From positions 35,718 to 99,717 of the forward strand of contig NZ_JARPVX010000009.1 in NCBI RefSeq assembly GCF_033947565.1: DNA of 64,000 nt, given 5' to 3'. Below the pieces are notes generated by a model that saw only the letters and a list, made by a program, of their open reading frames with translations, made no database searches and was not told the origin of the DNA. Both the position numbers and the translations under genes were made by a program. Shown here in pieces: positions 46,437-55,338 of this stretch. This stretch comes from Lichenihabitans sp033947565 (GTDB taxonomy: Bacteria > Pseudomonadota > Alphaproteobacteria > Rhizobiales > Beijerinckiaceae). Each line of letters begins with the position of its first letter. Position 1 is the stretch's first letter.

Positions 46437-46832
46437 ATGGCCCGCGTCACCGTTGAAGATTGCGTCGATAAGGTCGAAAGCCGCTTCGAGTTAATCCTGC
46501 TGGCAAGCCACAGGGCGCGCATGCTGTCGTCCGGCGCCCCGATGACGGTCGACCGGGACAACGACAAGAACCCGGTCGTCGCCCTGCGGGAGATCGCTGA
46601 CAGCAAGCTGACCCCGGACGACATGCGCGAGGACCTGATCCACTCGCTGCAGAAGCATGTCGAGGTGGACGAGCCCGAGGCCGATCCGACGCCGCCGCTG
46701 CATGCCGCTGGCTTCGGTGCCCCGAGCGATGCTGCCGGCGACGTGCAGTTCGACCGCATGACGGAGGAAGACCTGTTGCGCGGCCTGGAAGGGCTGGTGC
46801 CGCCGGCCGCGACCGACGAAGAAGGCGAGTGA
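46437..46832 (+). CDS. rpoZ: RNA polymerase omega subunit
   Basis: The 131-aa omega subunit promotes beta' folding and binds ppGpp together with beta'. The N-terminal MARVTVEDC, RFELILLASHRAR and NPVVALREIAD segments are conserved. Its C-terminal half is acidic and longer than in E. coli, as in other alphaproteobacteria. It directly precedes rsh, the enzyme that makes ppGpp. Confidence 0.96.
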   Translation: MARVTVEDCVDKVESRFELILLASHRARMLSSGAPMTVDRDNDKNPVVALREIADSKLTPDDMREDLIHSLQKHVEVDEPEADPTPPLHAAGFGAPSDAAGDVQFDRMTEEDLLRGLEGLVPPAATDEEGE

Positions 46833-46910
46833 GGCCACACAAGCACGAAAACGCCGAGCGTGGGTTCGGCGCAGCTTGCCGCCGAACCCACCGCTCCCGA
46901 TGATGCCCGC

Positions 46911-49160
46911 ATGACCTTGGCTGAGGCACCATCACGGCCCGTGGCGCCGCCGTTGAAGATCATGCGGCAATACGAATTGGTTGACCGGGTGCGGAGCTAC
47001 AATCCGCAGGCCGACGAAGACCTTCTCAACCGTGCCTATGTGTATGCCATGCAGGCGCATGGGCAGCAGAAACGGGCATCCGGCGACCCGTTCTTCACCC
47101 ATCCGCTGGCGGTCGCGGCCATCCTGACCGACCTCAAGCTCGACGATGCCACCATCGTGGCGGCCGTGCTGCATGACACGATCGAGGACACGGCCTCCAC
47201 TCGCGAGGATATCGATCGCCTGTTCGGCGCCGATATCGGAGCTCTGGTCGACGGGCTGACCAAGATCAAGAAGCTCGACCTCGTGTCGAAGCGGGCCAAG
47301 CAGGCCGAGAATTTCCGCAAGCTGCTGTTGGCCATTGCGGACGACGTCAGGGTGTTGCTGGTCAAGTTGGCCGACCGCCTGCACAACATGCGCACGCTGA
47401 AGTTCATGCCCTTCAACAAGGGCGAGCGCATCGCCGAGGAAACGCTCGATATTTATGCGCCGTTGGCCGGTCGCATGGGCATGCATGGCATGCGCGAGGA
47501 GCTCGAAGACCTCGCCTTCGGCTATCTGATGCCGGACGCCCGCACCGCCATCCTCAACCGCCTGCATGCCATGCGGGAGCGGCTCGGCCCGCTGATCAGC
47601 ACCATCGAGGCGGAACTGCAGGCGCGCCTCGGCGAGGCCGGCCTCACGGCCGATGTGAAAGGCCGCGAAAAGCAGGCTTATTCGATCTGGCGCAAGATGG
47701 AGCAGAAGTCGCTCGCCTTCGAGCAATTGTCCGACATCTTCGCGTTCCGGGTGATTGTCGAGACCACGGCCGATTGTTATCGCGTGCTCGGCATGATCCA
47801 CACCGAATGGCCGACCGTGCCGGGCCGCTTCAAGGATTACGTTTCCACCCCGAAGCCCAACGATTACCGATCGATCCACACCACCGTGGTGGGGCCGGGT
47901 AAGCAGCGGGTGGAATTGCAGATCCGCACCCGCACCATGCATAGCGTCGCCGAGAACGGCATTGCGGCCCATGCGCTCTACAAGGATGGCCGGACGCTCG
48001 ACATGGACGAGGTGGCGTCCGAAAGCCACGCCTATCGCTGGCTGCGCCGGACCGTCGCCATGCTGGCCGAAAACGAGAGCCCGGAAGAGTTCCTCGAGCA
48101 CACCAAGCTCGAGCTGTTCCATGACCAGGTGTTCTGCTTCACCCCCAAGGGCCGGCTGATTGCCCTGCCGCAGGGCGCCACGCCGATCGACTTCGCTTAT
48201 GCGGTGCACACCAATCTCGGCAACACGGCGGTGGGCGCCAAGGTGAACGGCCTCGCGGTGCCGCTGGTGTCGCGGCTGAAGAACGGCGACGAGGTGGAGA
48301 TCGCCCGCGCCGAGGGCCAGGTGCCGCCCGCCGCCTGGGAGAACCTGGTGATGACCGGCAAGGCGCGGGCCTCCATTCGCCGTGCCACGCGCAACGCCGT
48401 GCGGTCCCAATATGCCGGCCTCGGGCGGCAGATCGTGGTGCGGGCCTTTGAGCGGGCCGGCAAGCCGTTTGGCGACGACAAGCTGAAGGCCGCTCTGCCG
48501 CGCCTCGCCCGTTTGGCGGTGGACGACGTGATGGCGGCCGTCGGCCGCGGTGAAATGTTTTCGGGCGACGTCGTCAAGGCCGTTTATCCGGACTTCACCG
48601 ACGAGCGCCGCGCCGGCGCCTCACCCGACAAGGCGGATGGCGGCTGGTTCGGCCTTCGTCAGGCCGAGAACCTGCAATTCAAGGTGCCGGAAGGCACGGG
48701 CCCGACCTCCACCATTCCGATCCGCGGCCTCGGCGGCAGCCTGCCGGTGCGCTTCGCGCCGAACGGTGGCGCCGTGCCGGGCGATCGGATCATCGGCATC
48801 CTGGCGCCCGGTGAGGGCATCACCATCTATCCGATCCAGTCGCCGGCCCTGACGGCCTTTGACGAACAGCCGGAGCGCTGGCTCGACGTGCGCTGGGACA
48901 TCGATGCCGACCGCAAGGAATTGTTTCCGGCCCAGATCGCCGTGCAGGCCGTCAACGAGCCCGGCTCGCTTGCGGCGGTCGCGACCGCGATCGGCGATCT
49001 CGGCGGCAACATCGAGGATATCCGCATGACCTCGCGGTCCCGCGATTTCCGCGATCTGGTCATCGATCTCGGGGTGTGGGATCTGAAGCAGCTGAACGCC
49101 ATCTTGAGCCAGTTGCGCGCGCTCTCGACCGTGTCGGGGGTCGAGCGCGTCAACGGCTGA
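46911..49160 (+). CDS. rsh: Bifunctional (p)ppGpp synthetase/hydrolase
   Basis: This about 749-aa RelA/SpoT homologue has the HD hydrolase domain (HDTIEDT near residue 90, needed for degradation), the synthetase domain with RFKDYVSTPKPNDYRS (RxKD form typical of bifunctional enzymes), then TGS and ACT domains. Alphaproteobacteria generally have this single enzyme for the stringent response. The start is uncertain: GTG 46860, ATG 46911 and ATG 46962 are in frame; the family core begins at MRQYELV (46962). Confidence 0.95.
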   Translation: MTLAEAPSRPVAPPLKIMRQYELVDRVRSYNPQADEDLLNRAYVYAMQAHGQQKRASGDPFFTHPLAVAAILTDLKLDDATIVAAVLHDTIEDTASTREDIDRLFGADIGALVDGLTKIKKLDLVSKRAKQAENFRKLLLAIADDVRVLLVKLADRLHNMRTLKFMPFNKGERIAEETLDIYAPLAGRMGMHGMREELEDLAFGYLMPDARTAILNRLHAMRERLGPLISTIEAELQARLGEAGLTADVKGREKQAYSIWRKMEQKSLAFEQLSDIFAFRVIVETTADCYRVLGMIHTEWPTVPGRFKDYVSTPKPNDYRSIHTTVVGPGKQRVELQIRTRTMHSVAENGIAAHALYKDGRTLDMDEVASESHAYRWLRRTVAMLAENESPEEFLEHTKLELFHDQVFCFTPKGRLIALPQGATPIDFAYAVHTNLGNTAVGAKVNGLAVPLVSRLKNGDEVEIARAEGQVPPAAWENLVMTGKARASIRRATRNAVRSQYAGLGRQIVVRAFERAGKPFGDDKLKAALPRLARLAVDDVMAAVGRGEMFSGDVVKAVYPDFTDERRAGASPDKADGGWFGLRQAENLQFKVPEGTGPTSTIPIRGLGGSLPVRFAPNGGAVPGDRIIGILAPGEGITIYPIQSPALTAFDEQPERWLDVRWDIDADRKELFPAQIAVQAVNEPGSLAAVATAIGDLGGNIEDIRMTSRSRDFRDLVIDLGVWDLKQLNAILSQLRALSTVSGVERVNG

Positions 49161-49226
49161 GCGGCGCCCGGGCGGCGTGAAACCAGGTCGCCCAGCCAGA
49201 TTGACGCCGGCCAAAACGAGGATGAG

Positions 49227-49820
49227 ATGACGCAAGACGAGGTTTTGGACGAGTTCCGGGCAGCGGGAGCGCTGCTCGAAGGTCATTTCATCCTGTCGTC
49301 CGGGCTGCGCAGCTCCGTGTTCCTGCAGAAGATGGCGGTGTTCCAGGACCCGGTGCGCACCGAACGCCTGTGCGCCGCCCTGGCGGCCAAGATCGTGGCT
49401 CGCTTCGGCCCTGTCGATGTTGTGGTGTCGCCGGCGGTCGGCGCCATCGTGCCGGGCTATGAGACGGCGCGGCAACTCGGGGCGCGCAGCATGTTCGTGG
49501 AGCGCGAGAACGGCGTCTTCGCGCTGCGCCGCATGTTCAAGATCCCAGCCGACGCCCGGGTGGTGATGGTCGAGGACGTCATCACCACGGGGCTGTCGTC
49601 GCGCGAATGCCTTGAGGCCATCCGCCACGAGGGCGGCCGCCTGGTCGGGGCCGCCTGCCTGATCGATCGGTCGGGTGGCCGGGCCGACATCGGCGTGGAC
49701 CGCGTGGCGCTCGCGACGCTCGATATTCCGAACTATCCGGCCGATGCCCTGCCGCCGGAGCTCGCCGCGATCCCGGCCGTCAAGCCCGGCAGCCGCAGTC
49801 TCGGCGGTGCTCCGGCATGA
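49227..49820 (+). CDS. pyrE: Orotate phosphoribosyltransferase
   Basis: The 197-aa enzyme adds PRPP to orotate in pyrimidine synthesis. The PRPP-binding VVMVEDVITTG loop and the FILSSGLRS N-terminal motif are present. AGGATGAG precedes the start. It overlaps acpS by four bases (49817-49820). Confidence 0.96.
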   Translation: MTQDEVLDEFRAAGALLEGHFILSSGLRSSVFLQKMAVFQDPVRTERLCAALAAKIVARFGPVDVVVSPAVGAIVPGYETARQLGARSMFVERENGVFALRRMFKIPADARVVMVEDVITTGLSSRECLEAIRHEGGRLVGAACLIDRSGGRADIGVDRVALATLDIPNYPADALPPELAAIPAVKPGSRSLGGAPA

Positions 49821-50221
49821 TCATCGGCCTCGGCCACGATCTTTGCGACATCCGCCGCGTCGCCGAAACACTGGAACGCTATGGCGACCGCTTCGTGGAG
49901 CGCTGCTTCACGCCGGTCGAGCGCGAAAAGTCGGACCGGCGGCAGCAGCGGGCCGCCTCCTATGCCAAGCGCTTTGCCGCCAAGGAGGCCTGCGCCAAGG
50001 CGCTCGGCACCGGGCTGAGCCAGGGTGTCTTCTGGCGTGACATGGGTGTCGTGAACCTGCCGAGCGGCCAGCCCACCATGGCGCTGACCAATGGGGCAGC
50101 CCTGCGGCTGGCGGCGCTGCTGCCGGCTGGCCATGAGGCCCATATTCACGTCACCATCACGGATGAGCATCCGCTGGCTTCGGCCTATGTGATGATCGAG
50201 GCACGACCGCGCCGCGTTTAA
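49817..50221 (+). CDS. acpS: Holo-ACP synthase
   Basis: This 134-aa phosphopantetheinyl transferase activates acyl carrier protein. The GLGHDLCDIRRV (metal-binding Asp) and RFAAKEACAKALGTG motifs are present. It is coupled to pyrE and followed after 166 bases by lepB-rnc-era. Confidence 0.95.
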   Translation: MIIGLGHDLCDIRRVAETLERYGDRFVERCFTPVEREKSDRRQQRAASYAKRFAAKEACAKALGTGLSQGVFWRDMGVVNLPSGQPTMALTNGAALRLAALLPAGHEAHIHVTITDEHPLASAYVMIEARPRRV

Positions 50222-50387
50222 CAGTGCCGCCGCATCCGCGAGGTCGCGACCGCGCGGGCCGATCCGTCGGCACGGGTGAGCGGCCTGCAACTTGGCGTGG
50301 CTGCAAGGTCCAGCTATATCCGGCCAAAGCCGGGCCCAGCCCCGCGCGAACGGCGCCACGCGCCGGCTTGAGACGAAAGTTGAACGG

Positions 50388-51182
50388 ATGGCAGACCCGG
50401 TACGGCTGAAAGGCCAAAGCATCGACCGACGCGTCAGGAAGGACGAGGGCGGTGTTTGGGAGACGGTCAAGGTGGTGGTGCAGGCGCTTGTGATCGCGCT
50501 TGTGGTCCGCACCTTCCTGTTCCAGCCCTTCAACATTCCGTCGGGATCGCTCATTCCGACGCTGTTGATCGGCGATTACCTGTTTGTTTCGAAATATTCC
50601 TATGGTTATTCGCACTTCTCCTTTCCGTTGAGCCCGGATCTGTTCTCCGGTCGTCTGTTGTCGTCTTCGCCCAAGCGGGGCGACGTGGCGGTGTTCAAGC
50701 TGCCGCGCGACGGACAGACCGATTACATCAAGCGCGTCATCGGCCTGCCGGGCGACAAGATCCAGCTGAAGGATGCGCGGCTCTACATAAACGGCGTCGA
50801 GGTGCAGCGCGAGGCGACCACGCCGGTCGAGACGAAGGACCAGTTCGACCATGACGTGAAGGTGCCGACCTACACCGAAACGCTGCCGGGCGGCGTGAGC
50901 CACCTCATCATCCAGCGCGACGGCGACAACGGCTTTTATTCCAACACCCCCGTCTACGAGGTGCCGCCCGGCGAATATTTCATGATGGGCGACAACCGCG
51001 ATAATTCGACCGACTCGCGCGTGTCGCCCGAGCAGGGCGGCGTCGGCTATGTGCCGCTCGAGAACTTCATCGGGCGCGCCGAGATCATATTCTTCTCGAT
51101 CGATGAAGACACGCCTGTCTGGCAGTTCTGGAAGTGGCCCTCCGAAATCCGCTGGGATCGCATCTTCAAGCCGGTCCGATGA
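50388..51182 (+). CDS. lepB: Signal peptidase I
   Basis: The 264-aa inner-membrane protease removes signal peptides of secreted proteins. One transmembrane helix (about residues 27-45) precedes the catalytic domain: Ser54 in PSGSLIPTL and Lys115 in DYIKRVIGLPGD, plus GDNRDNSTDSR. The residue after the catalytic Ser is Leu where Met is most common. The start at 50388 follows GAAAGTTG. It overlaps rnc as ATGA (51179-51182). Confidence 0.96.
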   Translation: MADPVRLKGQSIDRRVRKDEGGVWETVKVVVQALVIALVVRTFLFQPFNIPSGSLIPTLLIGDYLFVSKYSYGYSHFSFPLSPDLFSGRLLSSSPKRGDVAVFKLPRDGQTDYIKRVIGLPGDKIQLKDARLYINGVEVQREATTPVETKDQFDHDVKVPTYTETLPGGVSHLIIQRDGDNGFYSNTPVYEVPPGEYFMMGDNRDNSTDSRVSPEQGGVGYVPLENFIGRAEIIFFSIDEDTPVWQFWKWPSEIRWDRIFKPVR

Positions 51183-51898
51183 GCCGCACCGCGGCGCTGG
51201 CGGTCGTCGAGGCGCATCTCGGCCACACCTTCGCGGATCGCGGGCTGTTGGCGCATGCGCTGACCCACATCAGCGCCCTGCCGGCCGACCGCGCCCGGAT
51301 CGGCAGTTACCAGCGGCTCGAATTCCTCGGCGACCGGGTCCTCGGGCTGGTGGTATCGGCCATGCTGTACGAGGCCTTCCCCAATGCCGAGGAAGGCGAG
51401 ATGTCGCGGCGTCTCGCGGCTCTGGTGCGGCGCGAGACATGCGCCGAGATCGCGCGCGAATGGCAGGTCGGCCAGGCCGTGTTCCTCGGCGACAACGAGG
51501 CCGGGGCCGGTGGGCGCGAGAAGCCCGCGATCTTGTCGGACATCTGCGAGGCGTTGATCGGCGCCGTGTTCATCGAGGCCGGCTTCGAGCGGGCCGCTGC
51601 CATCGTGCGGGCCGCCTGGACCGAGCGCATGCGTCAGCCGAGCCGTCCCCTGCAGGACCCGAAGACCGCCCTGCAGGAATGGGCGCAGGGGCGTGGCCGG
51701 CCGACGCCGCTGTATCGCGAAACCGGCCGCACCGGGCCGGCCCATGCTCCCGTGTTCACCTTGAGCGTCACGGTTGACGGCTGCGCGCCGGCGTCCGGGT
51801 CCGGCACCTCGAAGCGCGTTGCCGAGCAGGTGGCGGCGCAAACCTTCCTCCAACGCGAGGGCCTGCTTGCGCCCGTCGCCGCCAAGGCCGAGCGATGA
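51179..51898 (+). CDS. rnc: Ribonuclease III
   Basis: The 239-aa enzyme cuts double-stranded RNA in rRNA processing. The signature RLEFLGDRVLGLVVS and the second acidic cluster DICEALIGAVFIEAG define the nuclease domain; the C-terminal 70 residues form a dsRNA-binding domain. It overlaps both lepB and era by four bases. Confidence 0.97.
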   Translation: MSRTAALAVVEAHLGHTFADRGLLAHALTHISALPADRARIGSYQRLEFLGDRVLGLVVSAMLYEAFPNAEEGEMSRRLAALVRRETCAEIAREWQVGQAVFLGDNEAGAGGREKPAILSDICEALIGAVFIEAGFERAAAIVRAAWTERMRQPSRPLQDPKTALQEWAQGRGRPTPLYRETGRTGPAHAPVFTLSVTVDGCAPASGSGTSKRVAEQVAAQTFLQREGLLAPVAAKAER

Positions 51899-52806
51899 CC
51901 GACGACCCCATTTCCCATTGCGGTATCGTGGCGCTGATCGGCGCCCCCAACGCAGGGAAGTCGACGCTGCTGAACGCGCTCGTCGGCTCGAAGGTGACGA
52001 TCGTGTCCCGCAAGGTGCAGACGACCCGCGCCCTGGTGCGCGGCATCACCATGGAAGGCGCGGCGCAGATCATCTTCGTCGATACGCCCGGCATCTTCGC
52101 GCCGAAGCGCCGGCTCGACCGTGCCATGGTGACGGCGGCCTGGAGCGGGGCCGGGGATGCGGATGCCGTGGCGCTGCTGGTGGATGCCCGCAAGGGCATC
52201 AACGAGGAGGTCGAGGCCATCCTGGAGCGGCTGAAGGGGCTGAGGGGCCCGAAGCTGCTGATCCTCAACAAGATCGACACCGTCGAGGTCGAGGTGCTGC
52301 TGGGCTTGTCGCAACGCCTCAACGAGGCGCTGGGCTTCGACCAGACCTTTATGATCTCGGCGCTGCGGAAGCATGGCCTCGATCGGCTGCGCGAGGCTTT
52401 TGCGGCCTTGATGCCGCCCGGGCCCTGGCTCTACCCCGAGGATCAGGTCACTGATGCGCCGCTCCGGGCCTTTGCGGCCGAGATCACCCGCGAAAAGATG
52501 TTCGAGCGGCTGCACGATGAGCTGCCCTACCAGACCACCGTCGAGACGGAGCAATGGAAGGACCTGCCCGACGGCACGGTGCGGATCGAACAGACCATCT
52601 ACGTGACCCGCGACGGCCACAAGAAGATCGTGCTGGGAGAGGGCGGCAAGACCGTCAAGGCGATCGGCTCGGCAGCCCGGCGCGACATTGCGGAGGCGGC
52701 CGAAACCACCGTTCACCTGTTTCTGTTCGTCAAGGTGCGAGAGAACTGGGTCGATGACCCGGAGCGCTATCGGGAGATTGGCCTCGAGTTTCCACGCGAC
52801 CGCTGA
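51895..52806 (+). CDS. era: GTPase Era
   Basis: The 303-aa GTPase assists 16S rRNA maturation. G1 is GAPNAGKST (residues 18-26), G3 DTPGIF, G4 NKID, and the C-terminal KH domain contains GEGGKTVKAIGSAARRDI. It ends the lepB-rnc-era operon; the usual neighbour recO is about 1.4 kb further, after two unrelated genes. Confidence 0.97.
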   Translation: MTDDPISHCGIVALIGAPNAGKSTLLNALVGSKVTIVSRKVQTTRALVRGITMEGAAQIIFVDTPGIFAPKRRLDRAMVTAAWSGAGDADAVALLVDARKGINEEVEAILERLKGLRGPKLLILNKIDTVEVEVLLGLSQRLNEALGFDQTFMISALRKHGLDRLREAFAALMPPGPWLYPEDQVTDAPLRAFAAEITREKMFERLHDELPYQTTVETEQWKDLPDGTVRIEQTIYVTRDGHKKIVLGEGGKTVKAIGSAARRDIAEAAETTVHLFLFVKVRENWVDDPERYREIGLEFPRDR

Positions 52807-53019
52807 AACGACCTGAGCACGATGAGCTCCACGTCGCTCGGCCCCATGGCCGGCGGGCGATGTGGCGCGTGCCGGTTCGGTCCGAAGCACGAGACGGCAC
52901 GATCGAAGACGTGTGGGCAACCGGTCCACATCAGGCATTTGCATCAGATGTGAGGGGAAGGGCGAAGCTTTGCTTCATCCCACCAGGATATCGTCACCGA
53001 CGAGAGGCCTGATCCCACC

Positions 53020-53355
53020 ATGCAGAACAACCGTCAAACAACCCGCCATCCCGTTTCGGTGCCGGCCACGATCGAGAGCGGCCAGACTGCCGTCGGTGGC
53101 GTGGTGCTGGACGTTTCGGCCACGGGCGCTCGCATCCGCCTTGCCTCGGGGGCCTTCCTGGCCAGCCAGTGCGTGCTCACCACGGCGCTGTTCGCCGAGG
53201 CGGTGCCGAGCCGCATCGTGTGGCGGCGCGGGGCGGAGATCGGCCTGCGCTTCCGCACTACGCTGAACATCAAGCAGGAGCTCGGCGCCTTCCGGTCGCG
53301 CCCCTTCAATGCCGTGCAGAGCGGCGGCTTCGGGCGCCGCGCCGGCCTGTCCTGA
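53020..53355 (+). CDS. PilZ-domain protein
   Basis: The 111-aa single-domain protein has R-x(3)-R-like TRHPVSVPATI and the DVSATGARIRL motif (D/NxSxxG) that binds cyclic di-GMP, followed by a compact beta-barrel. It probably responds to c-di-GMP. The first motif reads RQTTRH rather than the canonical RxxxR, so binding may be weak. It stands alone between era and an L,D-transpeptidase. Confidence 0.82.
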   Translation: MQNNRQTTRHPVSVPATIESGQTAVGGVVLDVSATGARIRLASGAFLASQCVLTTALFAEAVPSRIVWRRGAEIGLRFRTTLNIKQELGAFRSRPFNAVQSGGFGRRAGLS

Positions 53356-53403
53356 CAACGGCGCGGGCCGGCCTCCCGCAGCTGGCCTGCGCGAACGTCC
53401 GTC

Positions 53404-54057
53404 TCAGGCGAGACGTTCGAGAACCACCACCTTGGTGCCGATCGGGGTGCGCTGGTAAAGGTCGACCACGTCCTCGGGCAACAGCCGCACGCAGCCGCTC
53501 GACGCATCCTGTCCGATCGTCCAGGGCTCCAGCGTGCCATGCAGGCGATAGCCGAGGTCCTGCCCGTTACGGTAAAGGTACATGGCCCTCGGACCCAGAG
53601 GATTGTCGGGGCCGCCGGCCATGTGGTGCGGCAGGTCGGGACGGCGCTTCAGCATTTCGGGCGGCGGCGTCCAGCCCGGCCAGATCTGCTTGCGGGCCAC
53701 CTGGGCGGTGCCGTACCACTTGAAGCCTTCGACCCCGACACCCACCCCATAGCGCAGCGCCACGTTGTTCTCATAGGCCACGTAAAGGAAATGGTTCTTG
53801 GAATCGACGATGATGGTGCCCGGCCGCTGCTGGTGGCTGTACTGCACCAACTGACGCCGCCATGTGTCGTCGATCGCGTCGAGGTTGGTGCGGCGGAACT
53901 TGAAGCCATGGTCGGCGACACTGCCGGTAAAGTAGCGCGCGTCCGCGGCCGCCCAGGCCTCGTCGTCGGATTGCGCCGCCCGGGCTCCTCCGGGCAGGGC
54001 GCTGGCGGCCGCCATGGAAGCCACTCCGCCCAGAAGGCAACGCCTGTCGATCAGCAT
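53404..54057 (-). CDS. L,D-transpeptidase (YkuD domain)
   Basis: The 217-aa periplasmic protein has an N-terminal signal with DRRCLLGG, resembling a Tat or Sec leader, and a YkuD domain with HGTLEPWTIG and the catalytic SSGCVRL (Cys189). YkuD enzymes form 3-3 peptidoglycan cross-links or attach lipoproteins to peptidoglycan. It lies opposite to its neighbours between PilZ and recO. Confidence 0.92.
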   Translation of the reverse strand: MLIDRRCLLGGVASMAAASALPGGARAAQSDDEAWAAADARYFTGSVADHGFKFRRTNLDAIDDTWRRQLVQYSHQQRPGTIIVDSKNHFLYVAYENNVALRYGVGVGVEGFKWYGTAQVARKQIWPGWTPPPEMLKRRPDLPHHMAGGPDNPLGPRAMYLYRNGQDLGYRLHGTLEPWTIGQDASSGCVRLLPEDVVDLYQRTPIGTKVVVLERLA

Positions 54058-54166
54058 GGGACCTCGCTTCGGTATTGTGCCCGGACGTGCCCCACGGCCA
54101 AGCTCACGGTGTTCTCACGGCTAATGCGGTGGTCGGGCCGCAGGTTGCAACGGGGGGTGGGCTGCG

Positions 54167-54913
54167 GTGGAATGGGTTGATGACGGTGTCGTGATCGGCC
54201 TGCGCCTGCATGGCGAGACCGGCGTCGTGGTTGAATTGCTGACCCGCCGGCATGGCCGTCATAGTGGCTTCGTGCATGGCGGCCGATCGCGCCGGCAACG
54301 CCCGGTGCTGCAGCCCGGCAACGACGTGCGGGCCAGCTGGAAAGCGCGGCAGGAGGATCAGCTCGGCACCCTGGTGGTGGAAGGGCTGGAGTTGCGGGCG
54401 GCCCGCATCATGGAAAGCGCGCTGGCGCTGCACGGCACCAACCTGATCTGCGCCCTGGCACGGCTGCTGCCCGAGCGCGAGCCCCAGCCCGTGCTGCATG
54501 CCGTCGTGACGGCGCTGCTGGACAGTTTCGCAGAACGCGACGCCAGCGGGGAACGCGACAGCACGCCGGCCGCCCTGGCGCGCTTCGAGCTGGCGCTGTT
54601 GGGGGAGCTCGGCTTCGGCCTCGACCTTGCGCGCTGCGCCCTCACCGGGACGGCGGAGGATCTCGCCTTCGTGTCGCCGAAGACCGGCCGCGCCGTGAGC
54701 CGGGTCGCCGGCATGCCTTATCGCGACCGCATCCTGCCGCTGCCGGGGTTCATGCTGGCCGAGGCGCTGATCCCCGCGACGCCTGCCGATCTCGCGGCCG
54801 GATTTCGGCTGACAGGGCATTTCCTGACCCGCAACGTTTTCGCGCCGCGCGGCCTTGTGGTGCCGGATTGTCGCCGGGCCTACCTGCGGGCCCTGCAGCT
54901 GCCGCCGGCCTGA
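54167..54913 (+). CDS. recO: DNA repair protein RecO
   Basis: The 248-aa protein helps RecR load RecA at gaps. The N-terminal OB-fold starts MEWVDDGVVIGLRLHGETG, close to the family consensus, and the C-terminal helical region follows. The start is GTG at 54167 with GGGGGGTGGG upstream. Its stop is two bases from the stop of the opposing small gene. Confidence 0.93.
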   Translation: MEWVDDGVVIGLRLHGETGVVVELLTRRHGRHSGFVHGGRSRRQRPVLQPGNDVRASWKARQEDQLGTLVVEGLELRAARIMESALALHGTNLICALARLLPEREPQPVLHAVVTALLDSFAERDASGERDSTPAALARFELALLGELGFGLDLARCALTGTAEDLAFVSPKTGRAVSRVAGMPYRDRILPLPGFMLAEALIPATPADLAAGFRLTGHFLTRNVFAPRGLVVPDCRRAYLRALQLPPA

Positions 54914-54915
54914 GG

Positions 54916-55122
54916 TCAGCCGCGGTCGGCGGTAGCCTGGCAGCCTTCGTGGCGGGCGGGACGCACGAGGCCGTAGCCCTGGTCCTGCGCCATCTCCGTG
55001 CAGGTCGTCCCGGAGGTTGCGGCATCGGAGGCTTGCGGCAGGTTCACCACCGCCACGACGATCATGGTCAGGACCACGACGGCCAAGCCGGACGCCAAGC
55101 CGTAGATTGCGGATTTCGCCAT
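54916..55122 (-). CDS. Small single-span membrane protein
   Basis: This 68-aa protein has one transmembrane helix near the N-terminus (YGLASGLAVVVLTMIVVAVV) and a soluble tail with two Cys (TTCTEMAQDQGYG, RHEGC). It starts at ATG 55122 and converges with recO. No family is recognised; the hydrophobic helix and Cys pair suggest a real small periplasm-facing protein. Confidence 0.55.
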   Translation of the reverse strand: MAKSAIYGLASGLAVVVLTMIVVAVVNLPQASDAATSGTTCTEMAQDQGYGLVRPARHEGCQATADRG

Positions 55123-55338
55123 GGATAGGGACGCACTCGGTTACGGAGGCGACCGGATGCACACGGCCGCGGATTGTGCCGCCACTTAGGAATTTTGCCC
55201 GGCATCGGGCTAGTGCCCGGCTGCAACACAGGATGGGCCGCGACGCTCACGGCGCCGTGATCTATTGCTGAAATGCTTCGACGGGACGGAACAAACAGGG
55301 AACTTGCCGCCGCGGGCCCGATCCTCTAAGGCCACCGC

